NCBI GenBank assembly: GCA_035048815.1
Contig: JAUCBN010000020.1
Coordinates: 4,657,501 to 4,721,500, forward strand
From: Abelmoschus esculentus
Taxonomy: Eukaryota; Streptophyta; Magnoliopsida; Malvales; Malvaceae
Direction of reading: 5' to 3'
DNA length: 64,000 nucleotides
In this document: positions 1 to 10,705 of the stretch, in pieces
How positions within the stretch are numbered: position 1 is the first letter of the stretch
Layout: every line of letters begins with the position of its first letter
Program-made: the position numbers and the translations under genes
Notes under the pieces: model-generated
Database searches by the model: none
Seen by the model: only the letters and a program-made list of their open reading frames with translations
What the model was told of the DNA's origin: nothing

Positions 1-273
1 ATTCCCTGAAGTGAATGCATGCATGATGATTATTCCATGCGATTATTGGATTTATGACATTCCTTAAAGTGAATGCAAGCATGATGATTATTCCATGCGG
101 TTATTGGATTTATGACATTCCTTGAAGTGAATGCAAGCATGATGATTATTCCATGCGATTATTTGATTTATGTCATTCCTTGAAGTGAATGCAAGCATGA
201 TGTTTATTCTATGCGATTATTGAATTTGTTTTATTCCTTGAAGTGAATGTAAACATAATAATTTATTATATGG
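1..273. repeat. 58-bp tandem repeat in the gag region of Copia A
   Basis: Four full units of 58 bp (1-58, 59-116, 117-174, 175-232) and a partial fifth. Each begins ATTCCNTGAAGTGAATG, an imperfect inverted repeat. The array probably continues left of the window. Copia C has a shorter version near 47095-47190, so expansion occurred within this Copia subfamily. Confidence 0.85.
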
Positions 274-1679
274 TTAGTGAATAAAACTCAGTTATATGCC
301 AGAGTATCATTGATGAGGATATGTTACAAAAACATATTCCACTTTTCACACATTAAAGTTGTCCTGTAGACAAAATATCATGAAAAGGTTTTAAAGACCC
401 ATTAGCTCCGCTCCATTCCCTGAAGTGAATGTGATATTTTATAGCGGAAAGAATAAATACCACATTAGTAATTGTGGTCATGATTGAGATCATAAAATAA
501 GCATGAATAAGATGATTATTTTGAGAATGCTTATATCCACAAGAAGTGAAATTATAAAGTTGACAAGAATGATAGAGATCACATTAAAATCTTTACGTTA
601 TCAATGCGATAGTACAAACCATTGATCTCGTACTTGTCAAACGCTGAAGTATTATGGACTTTATTCATAATCATGAATAATAAATTAAAGAAAATATAAT
701 CAAATTTTCTTTGTGGCGAAAATAATGACGTTATTGATCCAACTAAATTGGATATTGATAATTTTTCTCATAACCCTTGAAGGGAATAATTCGCCATTTA
801 TTTCCTTTATAAATTTTAAAAGGAATAATTGATCTTTAATTTATTTTGTTGAATGTTAATTTATTTATTTATTTATTTATGTTAATTTACTTTTATTTAT
901 TATTTATTTATGTTAACTTACTTTATATATTATTTATTTATCTTTTATGTTAATTTTTTCTTTAAAAGAATATGATTACTTCCAGAATAAAATATGCAAT
1001 AATTTATGGCAATTTATGCTTAGCAGACAGTGCAAGTACTCATACAATACTTAAGCATACGAAATATTTTTTCCATTTAAATACAAGGGAAATATGAGTA
1101 CTATATCTCAAAGTACTAAAATATCAGTGCTTCGGAAGAGCTCTTGAGAGCTTATCTTTGATCCGATTTGATATGATGTGCTATTTTTTAATATTTTTCC
1201 ATTCCCCAAAGTGAATGGTACAGAACACAAATTTTTCATTTCCCAAAGTGGATGAAATAAAACACATATTAAAAGGTGCATAATTATGCATATTTTCCCA
1301 TTTTAAATGCAAGAGAATAATATGAGTACTATATTCGGAAGTACTAATATCACAGAAAGCTCCGCCTGAGCAAATATGTTATTGAGACTTTATGTTATAT
1401 TTTTAGTACATTATGCTCGTTGAGCAAATATGTTATTGCCAAATGAGATTTTATCTTATATTTACAGTGCATTATGCTCGTTGAGCAAATATGTATTGCC
1501 AAATAAGACTTTATCTCATATTTATAGTGTATTATGCTCGTCAAAGTCGTAAAGAGACTTATTGAATTTTAAAGATATTTGCATAAATATATTGAGAATA
1601 TTAGTCAAGGGGGTGCTGACTATCTCAAAATTACGAGTATAACTCAAGGCAATAATGAAATCTTGGCAAAATTACATGC
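273..1679 (+). pseudogene. Copia A gag 3' part and protease remnant
   Basis: The stretch at 400-560 matches the Copia B region around 27690 and 29150, before the zinc knuckle. The stretch at 965-1140 matches the Copia B protease start (29756-29900), including the sequence that encodes LCLADNAST in Copia B. Between them, 780-965 is an AT-rich gap with TTTA runs, equivalent to the 29594-29750 gap. Reading frames are broken throughout. Sequence at 1200-1600 contains repeated segments ending in GAGCAAATATG, so this part has also undergone small internal duplications. Confidence 0.7.
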
Positions 1680-1699
1680 ACTCACTACAGCAAAACAGG

Positions 1700-2090
1700 T
1701 TTGTTGCGGCGTTTTTTAGATATATAGTGGCATTTTTAAGTGCCGCCAAAAGTATTCGCGGCGCTTAACAAAACGCCACAAAAGACGCCGCTAGAAGCTC
1801 CGCCGCTAAAAGTAGCGGCATTTATTTTTAAAAAACGCCGCTAAAGTACAGGATCTTTAGCGGCGTTTTTGTAGACAAACGCCGCTAGTTTACATTCTAT
1901 AGCGGCGTTTGATTTTTAGAAACGCCGCTAAAGATCCTGTACTTTAGCGGCGTTTGTTGATCAGATTTTTAGTGGCGTTTCTAATCAAAAACGCCACAGT
2001 TGTCCTATACATTTATGGCGTTTTTGTACAAACGCCACTGTTGTTAATCGGTTATAAGTGGCATTTTCCTCAAACGCCGCTATAGGTACT
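1700..2090. repeat. CACTA left subterminal repeat array
   Basis: About a dozen copies of AGCGGCGTTT or its complement AAACGCCGCT, with TGGCGTTT variants, many arranged as head-to-head pairs able to form hairpins. CACTA elements carry such arrays as binding sites for their TNPA-type protein; that role here is inferred from position and family. Confidence 0.85.
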
Positions 2091-2314
2091 GCATTTTAAA
2101 AAATAAATTTTAAATTATTATTACTGCCAAAAGCTTCCCTGTAATTAATATTTCAACAATAATACAAATAAAAAAAGAATATATCCACTAAATCCAAAAT
2201 ACTTAACCAACAAAATAAATTGAAGTCTAATATCAAATAAAGTGAAATATAATTCAGTGTTTAAGTAAAATAATAGTTCAGTAACAAGTACAAACCAAAT
2301 GAACCTAAAATTAA

Positions 2315-3967
2315 CTAAGGTGACGGATTTCTTGGTTGGTTCTGCTTTAACATCGTCATCATATCTTGGAATTGTTTTTGAAGATTCTGATATGCTGCTT
2401 CTCTCTCTGCTTCCCTTACTGCTCTCTCAGCTTCTCTCTCTACTTCCCTTGCTGCTCTCTCAGCTTCTCTCTCTGCTTCCCTTGCTGCTCTCTCAGCTTC
2501 TCTTTGTTCTCTCTCAGCTTCTTTAACTTCCATCTCTGCTTGGAATTGAGTTAATTGTTGTTTTAAACGCTGGACTTCTGCTTGAGAAGATTGACTTTGT
2601 GATGGCATATACTGAGATGAGTTTGATCCAAAATATTTTGTTGCTGTCACGAATGACCCTTGACAGCGCACTCGGCCATATCTTTCAGGACCCAAAACTT
2701 CAGCAAAAACTTGATTCTCGATATCAACAATATTAGCAGAACCATCAGTTGAAGCCGTAGCTTCCATCTCTGTCCTTTTTTCCTTCATTTTCGTCTGATA
2801 ATCATTTATGAAAAAATAATAAATGAAAACATTATTTACAACATAATATAATTTTAAGAGCAATGAATATACTAGAATTTCTTCAGCTTCAGGATTCATT
2901 GGAGAGCCATCCTTTTTGGTGTGAGTAATGTCGAATAGCTTTACCCGTCCAATGCTAGAACCAGTCGTCACAAGCTACAAAATATATAATAAACAAGAAT
3001 ATTAACTTTAATGCAATACAAGTAAAAATAATATTTAAAAAAATAATACCTCTTCATTAGCTATGCGAGCAAAGCTCTTCGTCCCAGCTGTGTGAGTAAA
3101 TCTCTGTTTTTGTCTACTAGTAACTCCTACGCGCTCTCTTTCCTGTTTAATTTCTATTTTTTTATTACATTTAAAGTTGAAATTGTAATGATATAATGTT
3201 ATTTTTTATAAATTGTAGATGTTACCTCCCCTTTTGTTGAACTCCAAAACCTGACTGCATCTTCCCATTGATATCGTAGTATTCCTGGAGGAACATTTTA
3301 AAATTTCTCTAGAAGGCTCAGATCGTTCTTGAAATATGTCTTCTTCAAGAAGCTCTTATGGTCTCTCCATTTCTTTCCTAATGCATGCTTCACATAATCG
3401 TCCGAGACCTCCAAAGAAAATTTATCCTGAAAATCATAAAATCAAAAATAAATATTACTATTTAAATGTATTGAATTAATTAATATAATAATATTATTAC
3501 CTTAACAAGATCAAGAGCTTGGTTTTTGTTACTATTTGGCATCTGATGCCATGACTCATAATTGATTGGCAAAATTGAAGCATTGCGTGCAACAATGCCT
3601 AAATAACTTGCCAAAACACCTGCTTCTGCACCAATAGGTTGGTCGGCATCGTTTCGTGAAACTTTTACACGTTCTCCAACGGGGAGATCGTATAATTCCG
3701 TCAAAGTCGTCCTCCCTCTAGTCTTGCGCCTTCGATCATTTCCACCTATATATAAAATATATCAAGTCAGAACTTATTAAAATAATTTCAACAATAACAA
3801 AAAGGTATGATTCAAATAAAGTTTTAAAAATTACCTTCTATTTCTACATTTTCAACCGTTTCAGGAACTTGTGAAGATCCAAAACCAGATAACCCATCTT
3901 CATTTGTTTCTTCCTCTATTCGAGGAACTTGAACAATATTTAAACTATTTAATTTCGTCCTCGGCAT
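2315..3967 (-). pseudogene. CACTA second transposase gene, Ptta/En/Spm (PF03004-like), TNPA-type
   Basis: Proposed start ATG at 3967-3965. Exons run roughly 3967-3835, 3745-3501, 3426 down to about 3220, about 3160-3055, and 2975-2315 with a further intron inside. Recognisable conserved blocks are LYDLPVGERVKVS, PPGILRYQWEDAVRFW, SRQKQRFTHTAGTKSFA, FDITHTKKDGSPM and VLGPERYGRVR. The C-terminus is a long charged helix built of a repeated REAEREAERAA unit, then a Gln-rich tail. In CACTA elements this protein binds subterminal repeats. An in-frame TAA at 3300-3298 interrupts the third exon, so I call it broken. Splice sites were placed by eye. Confidence 0.8.
2401..2530 (-). repeat. 33-bp coding repeat (charged helix)
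   Basis: Three to four copies of a 33-bp unit such as CTGCTCTCTCAGCTTCTCTC on the + strand, encoding 11 residues rich in Arg, Glu and Ala on the minus strand. It forms the charged coiled-coil or single helix near the end of the CACTA second protein. Confidence 0.85.
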
Positions 3968-4114
3968 AATACCTGTAATAAACGAAAAAAAAAGTTAATA
4001 TTAACAATAATACTATTAAAGTATGTATGTATTTTCAACAAGTATAAATCTTCATCCATATTAATATAAAAAATTAAAAATGCTTTTTAGAAATCTTACT
4101 ACTACAATTTGCAA

Positions 4115-7100
4115 TTAATGTTCATTAAAATCTTCATCTATGTTGTCTCGAACCCATTGAAACTGTGAATTAGAAGTAGAACATGTTTCATCTAAATTTT
4201 GTGTTGCAAAAGGCAAAGTTTCTGATCTTGTTTCAATGTCATCTCTACTTCCATCCCCGATATCAATTAAGTCTCTAGGAGTGTTACGGAGAACAACATA
4301 CCAACCATCTTTTGTTGGATCACGAGAATAAAAAACTTGTTTGACTTGAGAAGGGAATACATATGGTTCGTCCATCAGTTGGTATCCGGTATGAATTAAT
4401 CGAGAAAAGTTCACCATTGTAAAACCAAATTGATCTTTTTTAATTCCTTGAGTACTATTCACATCAGCCCAATCACAACGAAACAACACAACCTTCCGTT
4501 TGCCATAATAACCCAACTCAATAATGTCGGTAATAATTCCATAATATTCAACATCTCCCTCCACAGGATGATTGTCCCTAGCACTAGCATAACTTGTAGT
4601 TGAAGAAGTAACAACAACCCCACAATTTTGCGTCCTCCTTAATCTTTCTCGAGATTTCGTATGGAACCTATACCCGTTAATGAGCAAGGCATTATATCTC
4701 TTAACAATTATATTCGGGCCTTGACAAAGCCATTTAACTTCTTCACTAACTTCTCTCCCACCCCAAACCTATTACATGTGAAATAAAAAATTGGTTAACA
4801 TTCAAATTGATATTAAGACACGAAAAGTCATATAAAGCTTTAGTTACTTACCGTCTTCCCTAACCATTCATGAAAAGTTTCTGCAAATAGCTTATGACTC
4901 TCTCGTTGATTTAATCTTCTTGAGCGTACACAAGATTGTAACTCTTTCTTATACTCACTATAAAATAGGTTACGTGGTTAAAGAATGTGAAATATCGAAT
5001 GATTCATGATTGAAAAAAAAGTAAGTCTCAGTTATAAAATATGAATTATAGAAACTTACGCGCGGAAGGGATCTATTGAGTCATGATGGAAAAGAACATA
5101 TCTATGTGCTTGTACCCAAGATTTATCATCTAACTGTACAATTTCAACTTTGCCGAGTGGTTCACCATAGCTTCCAAACAAGTAAGTCTCAGCTAGCTTA
5201 TTAGTACCGCATACTTCATTTCTATTCGGTCCATTAAATATCGTTTCGACATCTTCCAAATATCTAGAGCAAAAAGTCATACACTCCTCTGCTAAATACC
5301 CTTCAGCAATTGATCCTTCTGGATAACGCTTATTACGACAATAAGACTTCAACTTGCACAAGAACCTAGACACGCAATAAATGCAACATTATATAACTAG
5401 TTGAATAGCTAAATATTATTAAATAACTATAAAAAAACTTATACCTCTCTATAGGATACATCCACCGATAGAAAAATGGTCCACCAACTTTAGCTTCGTG
5501 AGGGAGATGAACCAACAAGTGCACCATAATTGTGAAGAATGAAGGTGGAAATATCTTCTCCAAGTTGCATAAAGTCAAGGCTACTCGATCTTGGAGTTTC
5601 TCAAGTTCTTCAACCACCAAAACTTTGCCACAAAGAGCTTTCATTATATTGGAAAGTTCAATTATACAAGATATGACATCATTCGACATACAACCACGTA
5701 AGGCAACCGGCATAAGATCTTGCATCAGTATATGATAATCATGTGACTTTAGAGAATAAAGTCTTAGATCTTTCATACTGACACATCGAGATATATTTGA
5801 TGTATACCCATCTGGCACTTTTATTTCTTTCAACACCTTACAAAACATTTCTTTTTCTCTCTTCGACATCACAAAAATGGAAGGTGGTAATGATGACTTT
5901 CCATTACCAAGTATATGAGGATGAAGATCATGCCGAATTCCGAGGTCAACTAAGCCAAGTCGACTCTTTAAATTGTCTTTGGATTTTCCATCTACATTGA
6001 GAATGGTTCCGATAATATTCTCACAAACATTTTTCTCAATGTGCATGACATAAAGATTATGTCTCAAAATGTTATACTTCCAATAAGGCAATTCAAAGAA
6101 AATACTTCCTTTTTTCCACAACTCTGCCTCATTGGGATCATCCTCTTCATCAGAGTCATTATCACTAACCTGCTCAACATCATCGTACACCTCTTTTATC
6201 TTTCTCTTTGATCGTTGGTTCGGTGGTTGGTTCGTCTTTCCGTAAGTGAACTTCGTATCTTTCAACATTGACAAGATATCAGACCCGATAGTTTGTTCAG
6301 GAGTGTTTCTAAACTCTTCAGTACCATCAAACATATTCTTTTGATATCTGAAGCTATGATTTTTATCTAACCATCGTCGATGCCCCATATAAGCAAACTT
6401 CTTTCCATTATACAACCACTTTGAACATGTCTGAGCAGCAAAACAAGGACAAGCATAACGACCTTTGGTACTCCATCCAGATAAATTTGCATAAGCAGGG
6501 AAATCATTAATAGTCCACAATAAAGCTGCATGCAAATTAAAGTTCTCCTTCTTCAAGACATCATATGTTTCGATGCCTACCCATAATTGTTTCAACTCTT
6601 CAATCAGGGGTTGCATATAGATGTCAATATCATTTCTTGGGCTTTTCTCACCGGGGATTATCATTGATAAGATAAAAGATGATTGTTTCATGCAAATCCC
6701 TTGTGGCAAATTGTAAGGAATAAGCAGAACAGGCCAAGTACTATATGAAGTGCTCATGATTTTAAAAGGATTAAACCCATCAGAAGCAAGACCGAGCCTG
6801 ACATTTCGAGGATCTCCTGCAAAACTCAGAAATTTTTGGTCAAATGACTTCCAAGCTAAACAATCTGCAGGATGCCTTAATAATCCATCATTGGTTCTTT
6901 CATCATAATGCCACCTCATAGACTTAGCAGTCTTTGAAGACATAAATAACCTTTGAAGCCTAGGAATGAGAGGAAAATATCGCAGAATCTTAACTGGTTT
7001 TTTTCTTGATCGTACTTCCACTTCTTCCTCACTCACATTTTTTGCGTCCACATTCATCCACCGAGATTTACCGCATACATGACATGACTCTTGTTTTTTT

Positions 7101-7823
7101 TTTATCACCCCAAAACAACATGCAATCATTCAGGCAACTGTGAATTTTTTCATAACCAAGGCCCAAATCTTTGATCATTTTCTTCATATCTTTACCAGAT
7201 TGAGGAATTTTGGCAAAAGGAAACATTTCTCTTAAAAACTCTAATAACTGTGTAAAGGATTTACCGGTCCATCCTCCCAAGCATTTTAAGTGGAAAAGAC
7301 GAATGCAGAATGAGAATTTTGAATGTTTCGATCCCTCATAAAGCGGTTCATTCATTTCATCAAGTAAATTGTAAAACTTTGCAGCGTCTCCATTTGGCTC
7401 TTCATCACATTCATTTCTTCTCATCTCGGTAAAATGTTCATCACTAATATCACGATCTTCTCCAACAGACTATTGATAATCATGCATATTAAATGCATCT
7501 CGCAACATACTCTCTATGACATCTTCTCTAACAGATCGACGATCAGAACTAGGAGGAAAACACACATTACTCCTCGAAGAAGAACTACGAGGTGTCAACT
7601 CTCCATGGAATACCCATTTTTTATAGCCCCGAACAAAACTATAAACAATTAAATGCTCATGGACAACTTCACGACTATGCCAATTAATATTAGCACACTT
7701 CTTACAAGGGCAAAGAATCATATTCTCTTGGCTTGCATTCACAAAAGCTAGATTTAAAAAAGTTTCTACTCCATTTCGGTAGCCAACGCTTACCCTTGAC
7801 AAATCCATCCAACTCCTATCCAT
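4115..7823 (-). pseudogene. CACTA main transposase (TNP2/TNPD-like; Transposase_21)
   Basis: Start MDRSWM at 7823. Domains in order: a transposase-associated domain with CPCKKC (7823-7470), the Transposase_21 core (7424 to about 5600) with CLNDCMLFW, CHVCGKSRWM, ASDGFNPF and MHIEKNVCEN, a DUF4218-like block ending YRWMYPIER, then a DUF4216-like block (4687-4300) with LFRCDWAD. An intron from 5444 to 5366 joins exons at an Arg codon, and another starts after FRA near 5058. A run of ten A at about 7104-7095 shifts the frame where nine would keep it open. I saw no other clear disruption in the core. The transposase would cut the element out at the CACTA ends. Confidence 0.85.
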
Positions 7824-8039
7824 TTTGAATTTCTGTAATATTCATATAAGAAGTTAAATAAAAATATTGAAAAAGATAAAATAAATTATTAATCTATAAA
7901 GCCTAAACTTAAACTACAACAGTTTTCTCATTTAATTATCCTAGACTAACTACCAATTTGAATACAATGTAAAAGACATTTTAAAGTTCAAACCTATAAT
8001 GTATATTAAAAAATATACACTGTGATGAGATAAATATGA
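7824..8039. other. CACTA internal noncoding sequence
   Basis: AT-rich sequence between the transposase start and the captured helicase fragment. It probably holds leader intron sequence of the transposase transcript. I see no other feature. Confidence 0.4.
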
Positions 8040-8503
8040 ACCCTTGGCAGAATACTAGACCTTGCTAAAAAGGGTGTTTGTGTTTTGAAAGATTGTTCAA
8101 TGCTTATCATGGATGAGGTAATTATTTGTTTGTTTCTGCCTGTAATTTTCAGTTTATTATTATTATTATTATTATTATTATTTCTCTTGTAGTGTATTTA
8201 ATTTAAATTTGTCAGTTGCACAATTTGATGTTATGTGTTTTGGTTTCTTTCAGACAGATAAAATCTTGTCTCTTGAGTTTCAACCTTCTATAGAGCAGCT
8301 GATTCGTTTTCTTTCAGCAAATCGTCAAATTTTGATGTTTTCAGCCACATTTCCGGTTATCGTTAAGGACTTTAAAGATAGATATCTACAGAAACATTAT
8401 ATCATTTATCTATTGGATGAAATTACACTAAAGGGTATTACTCCATAATAATATTATGCTTTTGTGGAATAAAGTCCAGTGCTTAAATACCCTTTTCTCT
8501 AAG
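8040..8503 (+). pseudogene. Captured DEAD-box RNA helicase fragment (DDX6/Dhh1, plant RH6/RH8/RH12-like)
   Basis: Exon 8040-8117 encodes GRILDLAKKGVCVLKDCSM and ends MDE. A GT-AG intron (8118-8253, TTTCTTTCAG acceptor) is still present. The next exon (8254-8503) reads FQPSIEQLIRFL, ANRQILMFSATFPV and VKDFKDRYLQK, then CLNTLFSK followed by a donor GT. The family is cytoplasmic RNA helicases of mRNA decay. Motif III (SAT) is kept, motif II reads DETD in place of DEAD, and two adjacent stops occur near 8447-8452. Only a central part is present and the intron shows DNA-level capture. It runs opposite to the transposase genes, inside the element, so it is a gene piece carried by the transposon. 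Confidence 0.85.
8154..8183. repeat. (TTA)n microsatellite
   Basis: About ten TTA repeats inside the intron of the captured helicase fragment. Confidence 0.9.
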
Positions 8504-9504
8504 GTTTACCCTTGTATAAAGTTTTTATCTAATCTATTCTATTTTTCTTTTGTTTTCATAATATGTCACTTTGTTTATCAAATAAACCAATCAATTATGT
8601 AACCTATAGAATGAGCATCTTTTGGTCTATACGTGGCCATGTGGAGGAAAGCAATATCCAGGAGAAAACTAGATTATTGCACATCAATCTTAGCCATTTG
8701 ATAAAGGTGAAACAATATCATACGTCTCAACTACAAGTTCAACATAATTGAGAAAGATCAAACAGCAAGGTCAAACATATTCGAAGAAGAAAAATTTAAA
8801 AACATATTATCTACAAACATATTTATACATGTTAAACATATTTTAGCAAACATATTATTGCAATTCAATTCCACAATGAAACAATAGGGTCAAACAAAAG
8901 AAATGAAAAGATAGAAATGAAAACAACAAGGTCAATTCCACAATTCAATTCCACCTTGCTACCTATGACTTTGCTCAAAATTCTAATTCCACAGACAAAT
9001 AATTCCAATGACGCGATAAATATTAAACATAATTAAAGAAATAAAAAGAGAGAAAGAACCTTTCAGTTGAACTCCGTTTGGATTAGTAATTTGTCAACAA
9101 TGAAGCGGAGTGAAATTTGAAGAATGAAGTTTTTGTCAACAACCGTGAAGAAATTGAAACGATTTTAATGCTTCTGAAAATCATGGTTGCTGCTAAAATA
9201 GTTTAACTTCTCGATTTTAGTAGTCAAAATTCATTGATTCAGTTTATGATTACTAACCAAGCATGTTCTGTTCTAGGTTCGAATTTCTAAAAATTTACTG
9301 AACTTAAAAAGATTCAGAGGGTACCTAAATGTTTAACACATAATTAAAAAATAATTATTTAACCAAGGCTAACCATAATTATTTGGTAATAAAGGGCTTT
9401 TAAATAAGTGTTGAGATAAAAACAAGAAAGCTCAGATTCGGAAGAAAACATCAGTGTCTAGTGATATTTGGTCGGATTTATACCTCTTTTCTATATATGT
9501 CCAG
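8504..9504. other. CACTA internal sequence, unassigned
   Basis: Starts with the donor side of another intron of the captured helicase gene (GTTTACCC at 8504) and then turns into AT-rich sequence. I recognise no gene here and see no long inverted or direct repeat. Confidence 0.4.
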
Positions 9505-9624
9505 GGTCTATCCGTCACGACTGAATTGGAATGTGCTTCAAAAGATGGTAATATTAGCTTTTGTACATCAAGCACTGTGGTTGTTGCTGTTGATGTCGAT
9601 GAAGTGGCAGAAACAACACATTGA
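9505..9624 (+). other. Possible second captured exon, unidentified
   Basis: An open stretch of 39 codons follows an acceptor-like CAG at 9502-9504 and ends in TGA. It reads GLSVTTELECASKDGNISF and continues with Ser/Thr/Val-rich sequence. Composition looks more coding than its surroundings, but I cannot name a family. It lies inside the CACTA element near a proven captured gene piece. It may equally be chance. Confidence 0.2.
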
Positions 9625-10139
9625 GCCCGGAAACACTTTGTTTCTTTATGTTTTGCTGCAGGTTCAACCAAGATATCATGAGAGAACAAATAATGCTAAA
9701 TGATACCATTGTAAATTAGGACAAAGAGAATATGAGAAACATTACAAGTAACTGCCCAAACAAAAACATTATAAACTGCAAAAGCTTTATCTAGGGAACA
9801 ATCGTGATGCAGAGCCAATAAAGATACAAATAGATCTGAATTATCATAGAAATTAAAAAGCATTTCCCACCTGACCATGTAAATTCATCAGATTAACTAC
9901 TACACACCCTTCATAGTTGTAATTAAGATAAACATATTGACTTAGTGGCATTGAAATCAGATCAAATAAAGCCTATAACTCTAAATCCGGTAACGAAAAA
10001 TAAAGCCTATAACTCTAAATCCAGTCACGAAAAACAAACCCAGATTAGACCTCTGATTCAATAAAGTTGTAAATTTTTTAATAGCAACTATCCATTCTAA
10101 TTCCAATTCAAATAAATCCAAAATTGAATGTGAAAACTT
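9625..10139. other. CACTA internal sequence, unassigned
   Basis: AT-rich, with a short duplication around 9960-10030 (AAAGCCTATAACTCTAAATC occurs twice). No gene recognised. Confidence 0.5.
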
Positions 10140-10380
10140 ACAATGGTTCAAAACGGTGGAGTAGGATTAGGAGAGAACGGTAGACGAAGCAAAGCAAACT
10201 CAAGGGATTGATCTTACTGAGAGGATGACCAACGAGGAAACGAGGCTGCGCGACACTGCTGGACGATCGACGAGGAAACAACGACGGTGGACGAAACTCC
10301 ACGATGAAAAACACTGAGTCGGGGAAATAGGGTTAGATTTGGGGGGAAAGGAAAAATAAGTGGATTTGTGTTAGGGTCGA
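10140..10380 (-). promoter_or_regulatory. Probable 5' leader region of the CACTA transposase transcript
   Basis: This segment is GC-richer than its neighbours and lies between the right subterminal array and the long intron-like region before the transposase. On the minus strand it contains a donor-like TCAGTAAGAT near 10210, consistent with a noncoding first exon. This is inferred from position and composition; no TATA box was identified with confidence. Confidence 0.35.
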
Positions 10381-10384
10381 GTAA

Positions 10385-10680
10385 TCACAGTTGTGGCGTT
10401 TGTTTAAACAAAAGGCCACTAGTGAAACGATCTATTGCGGCGTTTATTAATGAAACGCCACTATTTGACGATTATTTGCGGCGTTTTTAAAAAAACGCCA
10501 CTAGGTGAAGGATCTATTACGGTGTTTATTAATGAAACGCCACTACGTGACGATTAGTTGCGGCGTTTTTAGAAAAAAATGCCACTATGTGAAGATCTAT
10601 TGCGGCGTTTATATATAAAACGCCACTAAGTGACGATTAGTTATGGCGTTTGTATAAAAAACGTCACTAATTGTGCTGCT
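10385..10680. repeat. CACTA right subterminal repeat array
   Basis: Repeated units of TTGCGGCGTTT paired with AAACGCCACT, about every 60-70 bp, with GTGACGATTAGTT and GATCTATT spacers. They share the core of the left array and fit TNPA-type binding sites. Confidence 0.85.
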
Positions 10681-10705
10681 ATAGAACAAATCTAGTGTAG
10701 TGACT

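Larger units (their letters stand above)
1683..10702 (-). mobile_element. CACTA (En/Spm) DNA transposon, 9,020 bp, inserted in Copia A
   Basis: The left end is CACTACAGCAAAACAGG and the right end, read inward on the minus strand, is CACTACACTAGATTTG. The 3-bp target duplication ACT lies at 1680-1682 and 10703-10705, as expected for CACTA elements, and Copia B has a single ACT at the matching site. Subterminal arrays of a GCGGCGTTT motif occupy both ends. Two transposase genes run on the minus strand: a TNP2/TNPD-like gene (7823-4115) and a Ptta/En/Spm-type gene (3967-2315). A helicase gene fragment sits at 8040-8503. Few stops interrupt the transposase, so it is younger than its Copia host. 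Confidence 0.95.

Noticed and set aside
1..273. CRISPR-like array
   Set aside because: Units are contiguous 58-bp tandem repeats with no unique spacers, and the DNA is a plant retrotransposon.
2299..2554. Plus-strand Leu/Ser-rich frames
   Set aside because: They are antisense to the 33-bp coding repeat of the CACTA second protein; hydrophobicity is a by-product.
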